64,000 bases of DNA from Solibacillus sp040274725 (GCA_040274725.1 JBEMAQ010000020.1:12097-76096); one strand, 5' to 3'; numbered from the stretch's first letter, positions 16,799 to 26,814 are shown. Notes: generated by a model not told the origin, from the sequence alone. A program made the numbers and translations.

Positions 16799-18007
16799 TT
16801 ATCTCACTTTCCGCAACCAAAACCGAATCTCCCTCGCTGCACTTTCCGCAAGCTTCACCGCCGTGCGCTCACTGTCGCCGCGCGCAATGACATACGCATA
16901 ACGATGCCCCATCGAAAGCGGAGGAATAAGTAGTGTGCCTTTTTTCGGCTTCACATACACATCATAAATACCAGGCGTGTTGTGTGCGCGCATCTTGCCT
17001 GTGACACGCTGTAAAATGCCTTTCCGCCGTACAATCAAATATTTCGTATAGACAAAGTGCTGCGTGCGCGGTGTAATATCGGGTGTTTCGCCTACATAGA
17101 GTTTCAAAATTTCGCGTACCGTGTTAAAGCCAAATGCCGCCTCAAGCATTCGGTTCATCGCACCACCTGAAATGCGCGGATTCATTTCAATAAGCTTCCA
17201 GCCGCGTTTTGTGTGGCGCAGCTCGACGTGAAAATAACCTGTAGTGAGCTCGAATTTTTGGACGAGTGCCGCGCATAAGCTTTCTAAGCTTTCTTTTATA
17301 GGAGCTGGTGCATCCGCAAGCACGCGGTATCCTGTAATAATGAAGCGCTTGCCCTTTGTAATGTCTTGCTTGATAATGGCGAGCAGATGCGGTTTACCGT
17401 TTTCCACCATTACTTCTATTAAATATTGTGGCCCTAAGACATACTCCTCTAAAAGAATTGCCTCAGTCGGATATTTTTGCCGGAGTGTGTGCACGGCTTT
17501 TTTTAGTGTGGCTTTATTTTTCGCGAGCAAGGCATCTTTAGAGCCGGTCGATTTTGGTGATTTGACGATCATAGGAAATGTGGACGAGCTTGGTAGGTGA
17601 TCATCAGGCGTGATTAACTGAAATGTAGGGGAGTACGGTTCACCTTGTAGGAAAAGTCGTGTTTTTTCTTTATCCTCCATGATGGCAATCGCCTTTGTAG
17701 AAAGGTGATTTTCGCAAAATTCATCGCATAGCTTAGAGGCAATTTGGACGTATGGATCGACGAAGCTAACAATTTGCCTAATAGCAAAGCCTAAAGTCTG
17801 TAATGTTTGGATTTCCTCTCGCATGGCGGGAAAGTCTAGTGTATCGACGAGCTGCATTTTATGAATGTCTGGGTATTCATGTCGTTGCAAGGTTTGCCGC
17901 TCGTTATTTGTGAGTAGTACAGTGAAATAGCCTAAAGCCTCTGCTGCGCGCGCGGCTTCCCTGCTAGAGCCTGATTTATTCATACCGATGAAGACAATGG
18001 TTTTCAA
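16799..18007 (-). CDS. ATP-grasp carboxylate-amine ligase
   Basis: A 402-residue cytoplasmic enzyme with the ATP-grasp order. A Rossmann-like N-terminal preATP domain opens with TIVFIGMNKSGSSREAARAA. The ATP-binding lysines are near FPMIVKSPKSTGSKD. The EEYVLGPQYLIEVMVENGKP segment and the metal-binding ELRHTKRGWKLIEMNPRISGG follow, where Glu and Asn bind magnesium. Such enzymes join a carboxylate to an amine through an acyl phosphate. It is transcribed divergently from the first Mur-ligase paralog with about 130 bp between starts, suggesting a shared pathway. Substrate unknown. Confidence 0.85.
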   Translation of the reverse strand: MKTIVFIGMNKSGSSREAARAAEALGYFTVLLTNNERQTLQRHEYPDIHKMQLVDTLDFPAMREEIQTLQTLGFAIRQIVSFVDPYVQIASKLCDEFCENHLSTKAIAIMEDKEKTRLFLQGEPYSPTFQLITPDDHLPSSSTFPMIVKSPKSTGSKDALLAKNKATLKKAVHTLRQKYPTEAILLEEYVLGPQYLIEVMVENGKPHLLAIIKQDITKGKRFIITGYRVLADAPAPIKESLESLCAALVQKFELTTGYFHVELRHTKRGWKLIEMNPRISGGAMNRMLEAAFGFNTVREILKLYVGETPDITPRTQHFVYTKYLIVRRKGILQRVTGKMRAHNTPGIYDVYVKPKKGTLLIPPLSMGHRYAYVIARGDSERTAVKLAESAAREIRFWLRKVR

Positions 18008-18134
18008 TTTTTCACCTCCGTTATATTTAAATGTATGGCAAAGTGGAAAGTTTACTTAGTTTGTCATCCTATGTAATGCAAATATCTAAGTAAGATTGTA
18101 TTCCCTTCATAAGCTAGTAAAAAGGAGGGGGCGC

Positions 18135-19511
18135 ATGAGACCAATTTCAGTAGACATGATGACGAAGATTGTAGAGGGAACATTGACGCATGGACAAAAC
18201 GTCGTCATTTGGCACGGTGCGTACCGGCTGAAGCAAGTGAAAAATAAACATACCGTGCTGTTTACAGCGCATCATCTTGTCAATTGGCCGGAGCTTGCAC
18301 GGTTTTTTCCGTTAATTGTCGTCACATCTTGGCGCTATAAGCAGTCTGAGCTTCCGCCTGGGGTAAGTGTGATCCATGTGAACAATACAGAGATTGCACG
18401 TTGGAAATTTACGCGTTATTATCGCGGTCTGTTTTCATTACCGGTTGTCGCCATTACAGGAACTGCGGGCAAAACAACGACAAAGGAAATGCTAAAAGCA
18501 ATTGTGTCACCATCAAAAAAGGTTGTTGCCACACATCTGAGCAGCAATTCTAGAACGGCTCATTTCCCTTATTTATTAGCCATTGATGATGCGACAGAGA
18601 CGGCAATTTTTGAAACAGCGGTCGGTGCGCCTGGTGATGTCATGCGTGCAGGGGCGTATTTTCAGCCGACGATTGGTATCATTACCAATATCGGAGCGCA
18701 CCATTTAGACTACTGCAAGACGCTTGAAGGCTATATTGATGCGAAAAGTGAAATGCTTGATATTATTGCGCGCGGCGGGACATTGCTCATTAACGGAGAT
18801 GATAAAAATAGCCAGAAGCTAAAAGTCGAGTCGTTTCACGGGAATGTACTGCGTGTTGGCAAGCAGGCGACACATGATGTACGTGCTAGTCAAATTGAGT
18901 ACCGCGAGGCAGGCATGGCATTTGTAATGATATTCAAAGGGAAATCCTACGATGTAGAAGTACCTGGCTTTGGTGAGCATCAAGTGTATAATGCACTCTT
19001 TGCGCTTGCGGCAGCGGTAGAAATCGGCATTCCGATAGAAACGGCAATTCACAGACTACGCACATTTCGTCAGCTCAATAAACAATTACAGCTAAAGCGC
19101 GGCATAAACGGTGCGCTACTACTTGATGATACGTGGAGTATTACGACAACCGCTCTCGCCGCAGCACTTGATGTTCAGCGCGCGCTTGCGAAAGGTCGGC
19201 GTCGCATTGCCATTATTGGTACGATTACCGATGTGGGACGGTGGGGACGCTATGTGCATGAGCAGGCAGCCGAGCTTTTAGACAAGGCACAGGTGGATGT
19301 TGTTGTAACAGTGGGTGAGCATGCAAAATTTATTGCGGAGCATTTGGAGAAATTATTGTTTAACGGCGCAGTACACAGCTTTAATAACGGTATTTTAGCA
19401 TATGAGCTAGTAAAAAAGCTGGCAGGCCCTGAGACAATCCTTTTAGTGAAGGGCGATATGTATAGTAAAACGATGGAGGAGCTCGCGTCTAAATTAAAAG
19501 CTCGCCCATAA
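18135..19511 (+). CDS. MurF-like Mur ligase, paralog A
   Basis: A 458-residue ATP-dependent amide ligase. The start is the ATG at 18135, behind AAAGGAGGGG; 13 codons upstream are in frame but lack a site. A short N-terminal domain (1-100) is followed by the P-loop GTAGKTTT (109-116) and the Mur central signature TNIGAHHLDYCKTLEGYIDAKSEM. DDTWSITTTAL stands where true MurF has DDSYNANPTS. That change and a true paralog nearby suggest it is not the housekeeping MurF. It may add an amino acid or peptide to a different carboxylate, perhaps with the divergent ATP-grasp enzyme. Substrate unknown. Confidence 0.85.
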   Translation: MRPISVDMMTKIVEGTLTHGQNVVIWHGAYRLKQVKNKHTVLFTAHHLVNWPELARFFPLIVVTSWRYKQSELPPGVSVIHVNNTEIARWKFTRYYRGLFSLPVVAITGTAGKTTTKEMLKAIVSPSKKVVATHLSSNSRTAHFPYLLAIDDATETAIFETAVGAPGDVMRAGAYFQPTIGIITNIGAHHLDYCKTLEGYIDAKSEMLDIIARGGTLLINGDDKNSQKLKVESFHGNVLRVGKQATHDVRASQIEYREAGMAFVMIFKGKSYDVEVPGFGEHQVYNALFALAAAVEIGIPIETAIHRLRTFRQLNKQLQLKRGINGALLLDDTWSITTTALAAALDVQRALAKGRRRIAIIGTITDVGRWGRYVHEQAAELLDKAQVDVVVTVGEHAKFIAEHLEKLLFNGAVHSFNNGILAYELVKKLAGPETILLVKGDMYSKTMEELASKLKARP

Positions 19512-19528
19512 AATGAATCAGGGCGAGC
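19496..19528 (-). terminator. Hairpin overlapping the end of Mur ligase A; terminator of the zinc-ribbon gene
   Basis: GCTCGCCC...GGGCGAGC stem. On the minus strand it is followed by TTTTAATTT, just after the zinc-ribbon gene. The stop codon of Mur ligase A lies within its loop. Confidence 0.5.
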
Positions 19529-19533
19529 CCAGG

Positions 19534-19704
19534 CTAAAACCATTTTTTTCGTGCAGCTTTTCGGCAAGCTTTGCACAGTTGCTTTTTTTGTGGGCCAAAG
19601 TATTTTTGAAACTCTTCAGGGGTAAATACATCCCCATGTGTTTCGGTTTTTAGAACAATACCGCATGCGTCACAGTAGATAAAGCGGATTTGCTGAATAG
19701 GCAT
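19534..19704 (-). CDS. Small zinc-ribbon protein, 56 residues
   Basis: A short gene with a good CGAAAGGAAGATT site before ATG 19704. The product opens MPIQQIRFIYCDACGIVL and has two CxxC pairs (CDAC at 11-14 and CKAC at 44-47) that could bind one zinc ion. It ends with a basic ARKKWF tail. It lies tail-to-tail with Mur ligase A and just upstream of the MocR gene on the same strand, with about 50 bp from its start to where that gene ends. Function not recognised; likely a nucleic-acid or protein-binding knuckle. Confidence 0.65.
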   Translation of the reverse strand: MPIQQIRFIYCDACGIVLKTETHGDVFTPEEFQKYFGPQKKQLCKACRKAARKKWF

Positions 19705-19752
19705 TCTAATCTTCCTTTCGCTATTTTTCTAAAATAATAGCAAAAAGAGTGG

Positions 19753-21135
19753 TCAGAATATGTCTCCCCAAGCTACTTTTAACCGTGCCACACCTTCTTT
19801 TAGCTGCGCCTCGGTTAAATTTGCGAAGCCGAGCAGCAGATGGGGCTTTGTCTGATTTGTTCCGAAAAATAACGAGCTCGTTTCGTATACGTTCACTTGT
19901 TTGCTATGTGCTTTTTCAATAAGCTGTGCTTCCGTTTGTTTTGTATGCACGCGGATTAAAAGATAAAGGCCAGCCTTTGTGCCAATAACATCGATTTGTT
20001 CTCCGAAATGGTGAAGTAAAGCACCGGTAAGTACATTCATTTTCTTTTTGTAAATCATACGCATCCGTTTAATATGACGCTCCCATTCACCAGAGCGCAT
20101 AAATTCAGCCATCGTGAGTTGATGTAAAAGTGAGGCGTTATGCTCAACATGTTGAAAGGTTTGTTTGAAGCGTGTGAGCAGTGGTGCAGGCAATACCATA
20201 TAGGCAAGCCGAATGCCAGGTAAAAACGCCTTTGAAAACGTACCGAAATAAACGATGCGCGCTTGATCAAGTGAAGCAAGGGCAGGCAATGTTTTTTGGG
20301 CGTAGCGGTATTCGCTATCATAATCATCCTCTAAAATATAGCCGTCAACATTGTAGGCCCACTGAATTAATTGAAGCCGCTCACTAATGGAGAGCGCGGT
20401 ACCAAGCGGATAGTGATGAGACGGCGTAACATAAATAAGTGCGCTGTTTTTTTGTGCGAGCTCATCTAGCTGTATGCCGGATTCTGTTACCGTTATTGCT
20501 TCTAGTTGAAATTGCTGGAGCGTAAATACTTCACGCACACCAGTATAGCCGGGATCTTCCACGATGATGGACGAAAAGCTTTCTTTTAATAAGAAGCTAA
20601 TGTGTAGCAACAACTGCTGTGTGCTACTGCCAATAATAATTTGTTCGGGCATTACATGCATACCGCGCGCCTGCATTAAATAGTGGGCAAGCTGTTCTTT
20701 TAAAGGTGGTTCCCCGAAATTTTCACCATATGTATAAGCGTTTGCTTCTTTTAGTAATGCGTTCGATAATTGACGCCATTTTTTTAACGGGAAGTGCTGC
20801 GCGTCTACGGCACCTAACCGGAAATTAATCACATCCGGCGCGGTTTCGCGGGGCACGGTTTGCTTGATTGGTGCTGCCTGCTGCAAATAAAGCGGCTCTA
20901 AATGATTGACGTAATAGCCTTTTTTCGGCTCTGTACGGATATAGCCCTCCGCGAGTAATAACTCATAGGCAAGTAGTGTTGTATTACGGCTGACATGTAA
21001 GTTTTCTGCAAGCGCGCGAATGGAAGGTAGCTTTTCATTCTCATGAATCATTTTTGTTTCAATTAATTGTTTAATGTGCGCGTAAATTTGCCTATACTTT
21101 GCTTCGTTTTCGTGAAGTAAAAAGGTAAGCTGCAT
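19753..21135 (-). CDS. MocR-family regulator (GntR HTH fused to aminotransferase-like domain)
   Basis: A 460-residue transcription factor. The winged helix of the GntR type is at about residues 12-80 (KLPSIRALAENLHVSRNTTL). A linker leads to a fold-type I aminotransferase domain with the PLP-lysine segment FGTFSKAFLPGIRLAY. PdxR and GabR belong to this family and sense PLP or amino acids. The gene is divergent from a GNAT acetyltransferase with about 100 bp between starts, so it most likely controls that gene and itself. Effector unknown. Confidence 0.88.
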   Translation of the reverse strand: MQLTFLLHENEAKYRQIYAHIKQLIETKMIHENEKLPSIRALAENLHVSRNTTLLAYELLLAEGYIRTEPKKGYYVNHLEPLYLQQAAPIKQTVPRETAPDVINFRLGAVDAQHFPLKKWRQLSNALLKEANAYTYGENFGEPPLKEQLAHYLMQARGMHVMPEQIIIGSSTQQLLLHISFLLKESFSSIIVEDPGYTGVREVFTLQQFQLEAITVTESGIQLDELAQKNSALIYVTPSHHYPLGTALSISERLQLIQWAYNVDGYILEDDYDSEYRYAQKTLPALASLDQARIVYFGTFSKAFLPGIRLAYMVLPAPLLTRFKQTFQHVEHNASLLHQLTMAEFMRSGEWERHIKRMRMIYKKKMNVLTGALLHHFGEQIDVIGTKAGLYLLIRVHTKQTEAQLIEKAHSKQVNVYETSSLFFGTNQTKPHLLLGFANLTEAQLKEGVARLKVAWGDIF

Positions 21136-21232
21136 TTGTTTTCCTTTCTGACATGTGAAAAAGTTTCGAATTGTTCCTTTTTAAATGTCACAGAGTTTTC
21201 TATTATTATACATATCTTAAAGGAAATGAGGA

Positions 21233-21682
21233 ATGACAATGAAAATTGAACGTATACATGTAGCACAAGTTGCAGCAGTTGCACCATTATTTAATGAATA
21301 CCGCATGTTTTATGAGCAGGAAAGTGACATAGCGGGGGCCGAACAGTTTTTGTATGAGCGTTTGCAGCGTCAGGAGTCCATTATTTTTGTCGCAATAGTA
21401 GACGGGGAATATGTGGGCTTTACACAGCTTTATCCTACGTTTTCATCGGTCGCTATGAAAAAGGCCTATATTTTAAATGATTTATTTGTACGACAAACGG
21501 CTCGTAGACAGGGGGTTGCGGAGAACTTAATGGCGCGTGCGTTTGATTATGTAAAGGAACAGGATGCACGCTTTTTAAAGCTCGAAACAGCGGTCACAAA
21601 TGGTAACGCACAGGCGCTGTATGAAAAAATGGGCATGGTGGTAGAAGCGGAGATGAAAAATTATATTATGTATTGGTCGTGA
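21233..21682 (+). CDS. GNAT-family N-acetyltransferase
   Basis: A 149-residue acetyl-CoA-dependent transferase. The fold signs are visible: an N-terminal strand-helix, FVAIVDGEYVGFTQLYP (strand 2-3), YILNDLFVRQTARRQGVAENLM holding the R-x-x-G-x-A acetyl-CoA loop, and LETAVTNGNAQALYEKMGM near the end. AAAGGAAATGAGG precedes the start; the ATG at 21239 two codons on is equally possible. It is divergent from the MocR regulator, its probable controller. The acceptor substrate is not readable. Confidence 0.85.
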   Translation: MTMKIERIHVAQVAAVAPLFNEYRMFYEQESDIAGAEQFLYERLQRQESIIFVAIVDGEYVGFTQLYPTFSSVAMKKAYILNDLFVRQTARRQGVAENLMARAFDYVKEQDARFLKLETAVTNGNAQALYEKMGMVVEAEMKNYIMYWS

Positions 21683-21888
21683 ATGCTCGTAAATGACTGA
21701 CAACAACACAAGTACTTTCGGAGTAGATTGAATGTCATATAGTAATCTATAACGGAGGGGAAAACATGCGTGCAATGTATGGGTAAATGTTCGGAGTATA
21801 TTAGATACCATATTTATCAATGATTTCTTCAGTTAAAACCTAATTCTAATTTGTAGCGCATCATACGCTACAAAGAGGAGTGATGGAG

Positions 21889-23295
21889 ATGCAACCCGTG
21901 CATTGTAAGACGATTCGTCAGGTTGTGAAAGGCGTGCTTATACGTGGCTCGGAGGATGTTGTGATTACGCATGCGATTGACTATAAGCGCCACGAGTTAA
22001 CGAAGCCAAATACGCTTGTTTTTGTGAGGAGAAGTGAAGTGATTGATTGGCAAGAGCTTCAAGCGAAAGCACCTGTTGTCGTATTGACAGATAAACCGGA
22101 ACAGGAGTTAATGCAGGCGCCTATAGGGGTCAGCGTTTATAAAGTGCGTAGTACACTACAAGCCTATTGGCAATTTGTCACGTTTTACCGCGAACAGTTT
22201 TCGATTCCAGTCGTTGCCGTTACCGGTACGTGCGGCAAGACGACGACAAAGGAAATGCTTAAATATGTGCTTGAAAAAGACCAGCTCGTGCAGGCATCGT
22301 TCAGTAGTAAAAATGAGCCACGCCAGTCGCTACCGTATTTACTCGGGATTACAAATGACACAAAGGCGGCCATTTTTGAGCTTGGTCTCGGCAATAGTGG
22401 CAATATTTTGCACCAGTGCATGGTGTATAAGCCGACAATTGGCATTGTGACAAATATCGGTGTACACCATTTAGACGGCTGCGGAGATGAGGCGGGGTAT
22501 ATTAAGGCGAAAGCGGAAATTTTAGAGGGGCTCGCGCAAGACGGTACGCTTATCCTAAACGCTGATGATGCACGCACGAAAAAAATGCCGCTGTCTGTAT
22601 TTAAAGGGCGCGTTGTGACATTTGGTATTCAAAGTGGCATGATTCGCGCGAGTGATATTCAGTATACAAAGCGCGGCATGCAATTTAAAGTACATGCGGA
22701 CCGGACGTATAATGCGTTCATCCAAAGCTTTGGTGAGCATGAGGTATATAACGCGCTTGCGACACTTGCGGCAATACAAGTAATGGGGCTTTCCCTACAA
22801 AAAGCGATTTTGCGCCTGCGCACATTTAAGCCACTCGCGCATCACTTGCAGTTTGTAAAAGGCATCAATGGCAGCACGATCATTGATGATACGTGGACGA
22901 CAAATCCGACATCGATTGAAGCAGCACTAAATGTTGTGCAGGCAACGAGTACAGGGAAAAAGGTCATTGTCGTGCTCGGAGATATTAATCGCCTTGGTCG
23001 CTTTGAGCGTAAGTATCACCAGGAAGTGGGCACACTGCTAGCCAGTCAGCACGTTTTTATGCTCATTACAGTTGGTAAAAAGGCACAGGAAATCGCGCGA
23101 CAGGCAGTGGCGGATGGGCTGCAGGCAGAGGTGTTAAAGCAGCAAACCTATGATGAGTTGGCCGCTTTAATCCGGCCGAAGCTTGATGCAAATACGGTCG
23201 TGCTTATTAAAGGTCCGATGTCGAGTAGAGGGATGAAGGAATTAGTAACGGCGTTAACGCATAAAAAAGGGCTTATTCAGAAAGGAGATTTCTGA
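21889..23295 (+). CDS. MurF-like Mur ligase, paralog B
   Basis: A 468-residue paralog of the gene at 18135, clearly similar throughout. Alternative starts at 21880 (GTG) and 21883 (ATG) exist; 21889 is best spaced from AAGAGGAG. The P-loop is GTCGKTTT (113-120), then AIFELGLGNSGN, TNIGVHHLDGCGDEAGYIKA, and IIDDTWTTNPTSIEAAL, where NPTS is closer to true MurF than in paralog A. The two copies probably arose by duplication and may act on related substrates. Its stop codon is inside its own terminator. Confidence 0.85.
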   Translation: MQPVHCKTIRQVVKGVLIRGSEDVVITHAIDYKRHELTKPNTLVFVRRSEVIDWQELQAKAPVVVLTDKPEQELMQAPIGVSVYKVRSTLQAYWQFVTFYREQFSIPVVAVTGTCGKTTTKEMLKYVLEKDQLVQASFSSKNEPRQSLPYLLGITNDTKAAIFELGLGNSGNILHQCMVYKPTIGIVTNIGVHHLDGCGDEAGYIKAKAEILEGLAQDGTLILNADDARTKKMPLSVFKGRVVTFGIQSGMIRASDIQYTKRGMQFKVHADRTYNAFIQSFGEHEVYNALATLAAIQVMGLSLQKAILRLRTFKPLAHHLQFVKGINGSTIIDDTWTTNPTSIEAALNVVQATSTGKKVIVVLGDINRLGRFERKYHQEVGTLLASQHVFMLITVGKKAQEIARQAVADGLQAEVLKQQTYDELAALIRPKLDANTVVLIKGPMSSRGMKELVTALTHKKGLIQKGDF

Positions 23296-23306
23296 ATAAG
23301 CCCTTT
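23266..23306 (+). terminator. Terminator overlapping the stop codon of Mur ligase B
   Basis: Perfect 18-bp stem (AAAGGGCTTATTCAGAAA and complement) with a 5-base loop, containing the TGA stop and followed by ATTTGGG. Confidence 0.75.
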
Positions 23307-23460
23307 ATTTGGGTTTGTAAATGCATCACTTTAAAAAACGGAAGATTGTAAATATAAAGTAAAATGAAATATAAAATGGTTGACTTAACTTAAAAAGGAT
23401 ATCTATACTAGCAATTACTTATATGGTGACATATAAAGAATGAATTTGGGGGTAGGGTTT

Positions 23461-26400
23461 ATGTTTTTGGGCACAAAAAAAGGTAAAGCATTTATGAAAG
23501 CAACGACGGCTGTTGCGATGGTAGCATCTGCGGTTGTTACAGTACCGGCTTTGACGGAGGCGAGCGGTTTTAAAGATGTCCCTTCGTCGCATCAATTTTA
23601 TGCAGAGATTATCAATTTGCAGCAGCGCGGCATTATTAATGGTTTTCCTGATGGCACATATAAAGCGAGTGAAAGCGTCACACGTGGACAGGCCGCGAAA
23701 ATTATTGCAGGTGTACTTGGCTTAAATACGACGAACGTAACAAATCCCAATTTCAAAGACATTCCTACAGCGCACCAATATTACGGCGCGATTGCTGCAC
23801 TCAAGCAGGCGGGCATTATTAATGGTTTTCCTGACGGCACATACGGGGCAAACGAACCGATTCAGCGCAATCATATCGCGAAAATTTTGACGAATGCATT
23901 TGAGTTAAAGGCAGCCGACACGGCGTTACCATTTACCGACATTCGTGCAGAGTATCGTACGAGTATTGCGGCTTTATATGAACACAACATTACAACAGGG
24001 ACAACCGCGACAACCTATGGTGGTGCATCATTTGTGACGCGCGGGCAACTCGCAGCATTTATTACACGTGCGGAGCGTGTAGGTACAGAAAATCCACCGA
24101 TTAAAGAGCCCGTAAAAGAAAATAAGGAACTTAGCTTCACACTCGAGTCACTACCAACGAACGGCAAGGTAACCGTGGCGGGGAAAACGTATACAGTAGC
24201 CGAACCGTTAACATCTATTTTCGCAAAGACGAATGAAAAGGCACTGACAAATGCGGCGGTGAAGGCAACGGTTGATCAGGGCGTTATTGTAAGCATTGAT
24301 GAACTGACATTAAATCGAGCAGGTACGGCATCATTACCGGTTAGCTTTACAACATCTGCAACAATCGGTGCGCTTACAGTGAATGCCGACTATGTCTATG
24401 TGAAAAATGCCAAAGTAACAAAGAATGTAACGCTCACACTAGCTGCGGCAACGACGGTAAAGCTAGAGGGAACAACAATTGGCGGCAAACTTGTGGTGGA
24501 GAGAACGGCGAAGACAGCATCAGTTACACCAGTAGCCAATACGCTACAAAGCTTAACGGTGACGCTGACAAATACGACACTACAGCAAGCGGTCATTGCC
24601 CGTGATCAAACAAAAATCATAACGGATCAAAAGCTACCACAGCTGACAATTAGCGCCGGTGTCCAAACAATCGACAGTAATGGACCGATTGGCAAGGTAA
24701 CGGTTGAAGCAACAGGCAAGATGAGCTGGACAGGGAAGTCATCCGTTGACGAAATAACAGTAAACGCAGCGACAGAGCTTACACTTGGACTTGAAGGTGT
24801 CATTGCCAAGCTGACGATTACAAATCCAAACGCGAAAATCACGCTTGCGCCAAATGTAAAGATTACAAATTTAGTACTTCCAGAAGGTAAAACAGCAGCT
24901 GATATAATTGTTAATTATCAAACAGTCGCAAGTCAAATTGGTGGGAGTACACCAGCAACGGGTGGCTCTGGCTCGGGAGGCTCATCACGACCAGTTAAAG
25001 GTGACTTTACTTTATCCGTGATGCATAACAATGACACCCATGCAAATTTGGACAATTTACCGAAAACGGTGACGGCGATTAAGGAATACCGTGCGCAAAA
25101 GCCAAATGCCTTATTGCTAAATGCAGGGGACGTGTTCTCTGGCACGCTTTACTTCAATACGTTTGAAGGAAAGGCTGATTTAGCGATGTTGAAATTAATG
25201 GGCTATGATGCGATGACATTCGGGAACCATGAATTCGATTTAGGTTCGTCGAAGGAAGGACATCAGGCATTAGTTGATTTCGTTAAAGGCGCGAACTTCC
25301 CATTCGTTAGCTCAAATGTTGATTTTTCGGCGGATAGTCGTTTTACAGGACTGTTTACAGACCTCATTTCAAGTGACCCACAGGCGGGGAAAATTTATAA
25401 CGGCATCGTCAAAGTGATTAATGGCGAAAAGGTTGGGATTTTCGGCTTAACGACAGAGGAAACAAAGGGAATTTCTAGCCCGGGTGCTGTCACATTTGAA
25501 AATTATTTAACAGAAGCAGAAAAAGCGGTAAAAGCATTCCAAGGGATGGGTGTCGATAAAATTATCGCGCTGACACATCTTGGCTATGACGATAATGCAG
25601 CAGTAGATAATGATTTAACACTCGCTGCAAAAGTAGACGGCATTGACTTAATTGTTGGGGGGCACAGCCATACAACGTTAAAGGAACCGGTAGTCATTAA
25701 TCAGGATGAAAACGGGGGAGCGAAAGAGCCAACTGTGATCGTGCAGGCGAATGAATACAATAAGTTTTTAGGGACAGTAGATGTGAAGTTCAATAATAAA
25801 GGTGTTGTCGTTGATGTAGATGGTCAATTAATCGAAATCGGCAAACAGGTCGAGGATGCGAAGGCAGTCGAAGTCTTAAAGCCGTTCAAAGATGAGGTCG
25901 AGAAGATTTCAAACTCTGAACTGGGTGTAACATTGGCAGCGGCACTTGAAAATCCACGTGCTAATGCGACAAGCAGTATATCTGTCCGTGCAAATGAAAC
26001 GATTTTAGGGAATATCATTACAGATGGCATGCTGGCAAAGGCGAAGCAGTATGACAAGGATGTTGTATTAGCCTTGCAAAACGGCGGCGGGATTCGTGCA
26101 CCTATTGATGCAGGTCCGGTCACAGTTGGTGAAGTGATTACGGTTTTACCATTTGGCAATACACTGGCGACGATGTCGATTACAGGCGAGCAGCTAAAGG
26201 CAGCGTTTGAAATTAGCTTCAAATCATACCCAGGTGAATCAGGCGGCTTCTTGCATATGGCAGGCGGTAAAGTGGAATTTGATTCAACAAAGCCAGCAGG
26301 AGCGCGCGTTGTAGCGATTTATGTGAACAACGGCGGTACATTGACAAAGCTAGAGGATAACAAAACATATAAAGTCGCAACGAATGCCTTTACAGCAAAG

Positions 26401-26814
26401 GGCGGCGATAGCTACACTGTCTTCGAAGAGCTTTATAAAGCAGGGAAAGTAACAGACCTTGGCCTATCGGATTGGGAAAACTTACGTGAGCACTTGCTGT
26501 CAATTAAAGAGGCAATCCCGACAAAGCTAGAAGGGCGTATTGTCGATGTTTCGTTAGTGAAAACAGTGCCTGCTGAGGAACTACAGGGCGGTACTGAAGC
26601 AAATCCGATTGTCATTTCAGGTGATGCCATCGTTAATTTATCCGATGTAGAAAAAATCGAACATGTTGTATTTGAAGGTAATTTAACATTAACAGGTACA
26701 GTGTCAAACACGATGGTCCTTTCCGATGTGAAGGTAAATGGGCATCTGAACGTGACAGCTGTGCAAGGTGAAGTAGCGCTTGACGGCATTGAAGCAGGTA
26801 GCGTTGAGTTATAA
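23461..26814 (+). CDS. S-layer-anchored 5'-nucleotidase / cyclic phosphodiesterase
   Basis: A 1117-residue exported enzyme. The start at 23461 follows GGGGGTAGGG; an earlier ATG (23440) lacks a site. A signal peptide ends near LTEASG. Three SLH repeats follow (FKDVPSSHQFYAEI, FKDIPTAHQYYGAI, FTDIRAEYRTSIAAL) that bind the pyruvylated cell-wall polymer. After a strand-rich middle and a Gly/Ser linker comes the metallophosphoesterase: MHNNDTHAN, LNAGDVFSG, FGNHEFD, LTHLGYDD, GGHSHT. The 5'-nucleotidase C-domain carries NGGGIRAPI and LPFGNTLA. It would free nucleosides and phosphate outside the cell, probably with the nuclease downstream. Confidence 0.93.
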   Translation: MFLGTKKGKAFMKATTAVAMVASAVVTVPALTEASGFKDVPSSHQFYAEIINLQQRGIINGFPDGTYKASESVTRGQAAKIIAGVLGLNTTNVTNPNFKDIPTAHQYYGAIAALKQAGIINGFPDGTYGANEPIQRNHIAKILTNAFELKAADTALPFTDIRAEYRTSIAALYEHNITTGTTATTYGGASFVTRGQLAAFITRAERVGTENPPIKEPVKENKELSFTLESLPTNGKVTVAGKTYTVAEPLTSIFAKTNEKALTNAAVKATVDQGVIVSIDELTLNRAGTASLPVSFTTSATIGALTVNADYVYVKNAKVTKNVTLTLAAATTVKLEGTTIGGKLVVERTAKTASVTPVANTLQSLTVTLTNTTLQQAVIARDQTKIITDQKLPQLTISAGVQTIDSNGPIGKVTVEATGKMSWTGKSSVDEITVNAATELTLGLEGVIAKLTITNPNAKITLAPNVKITNLVLPEGKTAADIIVNYQTVASQIGGSTPATGGSGSGGSSRPVKGDFTLSVMHNNDTHANLDNLPKTVTAIKEYRAQKPNALLLNAGDVFSGTLYFNTFEGKADLAMLKLMGYDAMTFGNHEFDLGSSKEGHQALVDFVKGANFPFVSSNVDFSADSRFTGLFTDLISSDPQAGKIYNGIVKVINGEKVGIFGLTTEETKGISSPGAVTFENYLTEAEKAVKAFQGMGVDKIIALTHLGYDDNAAVDNDLTLAAKVDGIDLIVGGHSHTTLKEPVVINQDENGGAKEPTVIVQANEYNKFLGTVDVKFNNKGVVVDVDGQLIEIGKQVEDAKAVEVLKPFKDEVEKISNSELGVTLAAALENPRANATSSISVRANETILGNIITDGMLAKAKQYDKDVVLALQNGGGIRAPIDAGPVTVGEVITVLPFGNTLATMSITGEQLKAAFEISFKSYPGESGGFLHMAGGKVEFDSTKPAGARVVAIYVNNGGTLTKLEDNKTYKVATNAFTAKGGDSYTVFEELYKAGKVTDLGLSDWENLREHLLSIKEAIPTKLEGRIVDVSLVKTVPAEELQGGTEANPIVISGDAIVNLSDVEKIEHVVFEGNLTLTGTVSNTMVLSDVKVNGHLNVTAVQGEVALDGIEAGSVEL

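Noticed and set aside
21766..21786. Six-codon frame after ACGGAGGGG
   Set aside because: The ribosome-like site is good, but a six-residue product with no conserved context cannot be supported.
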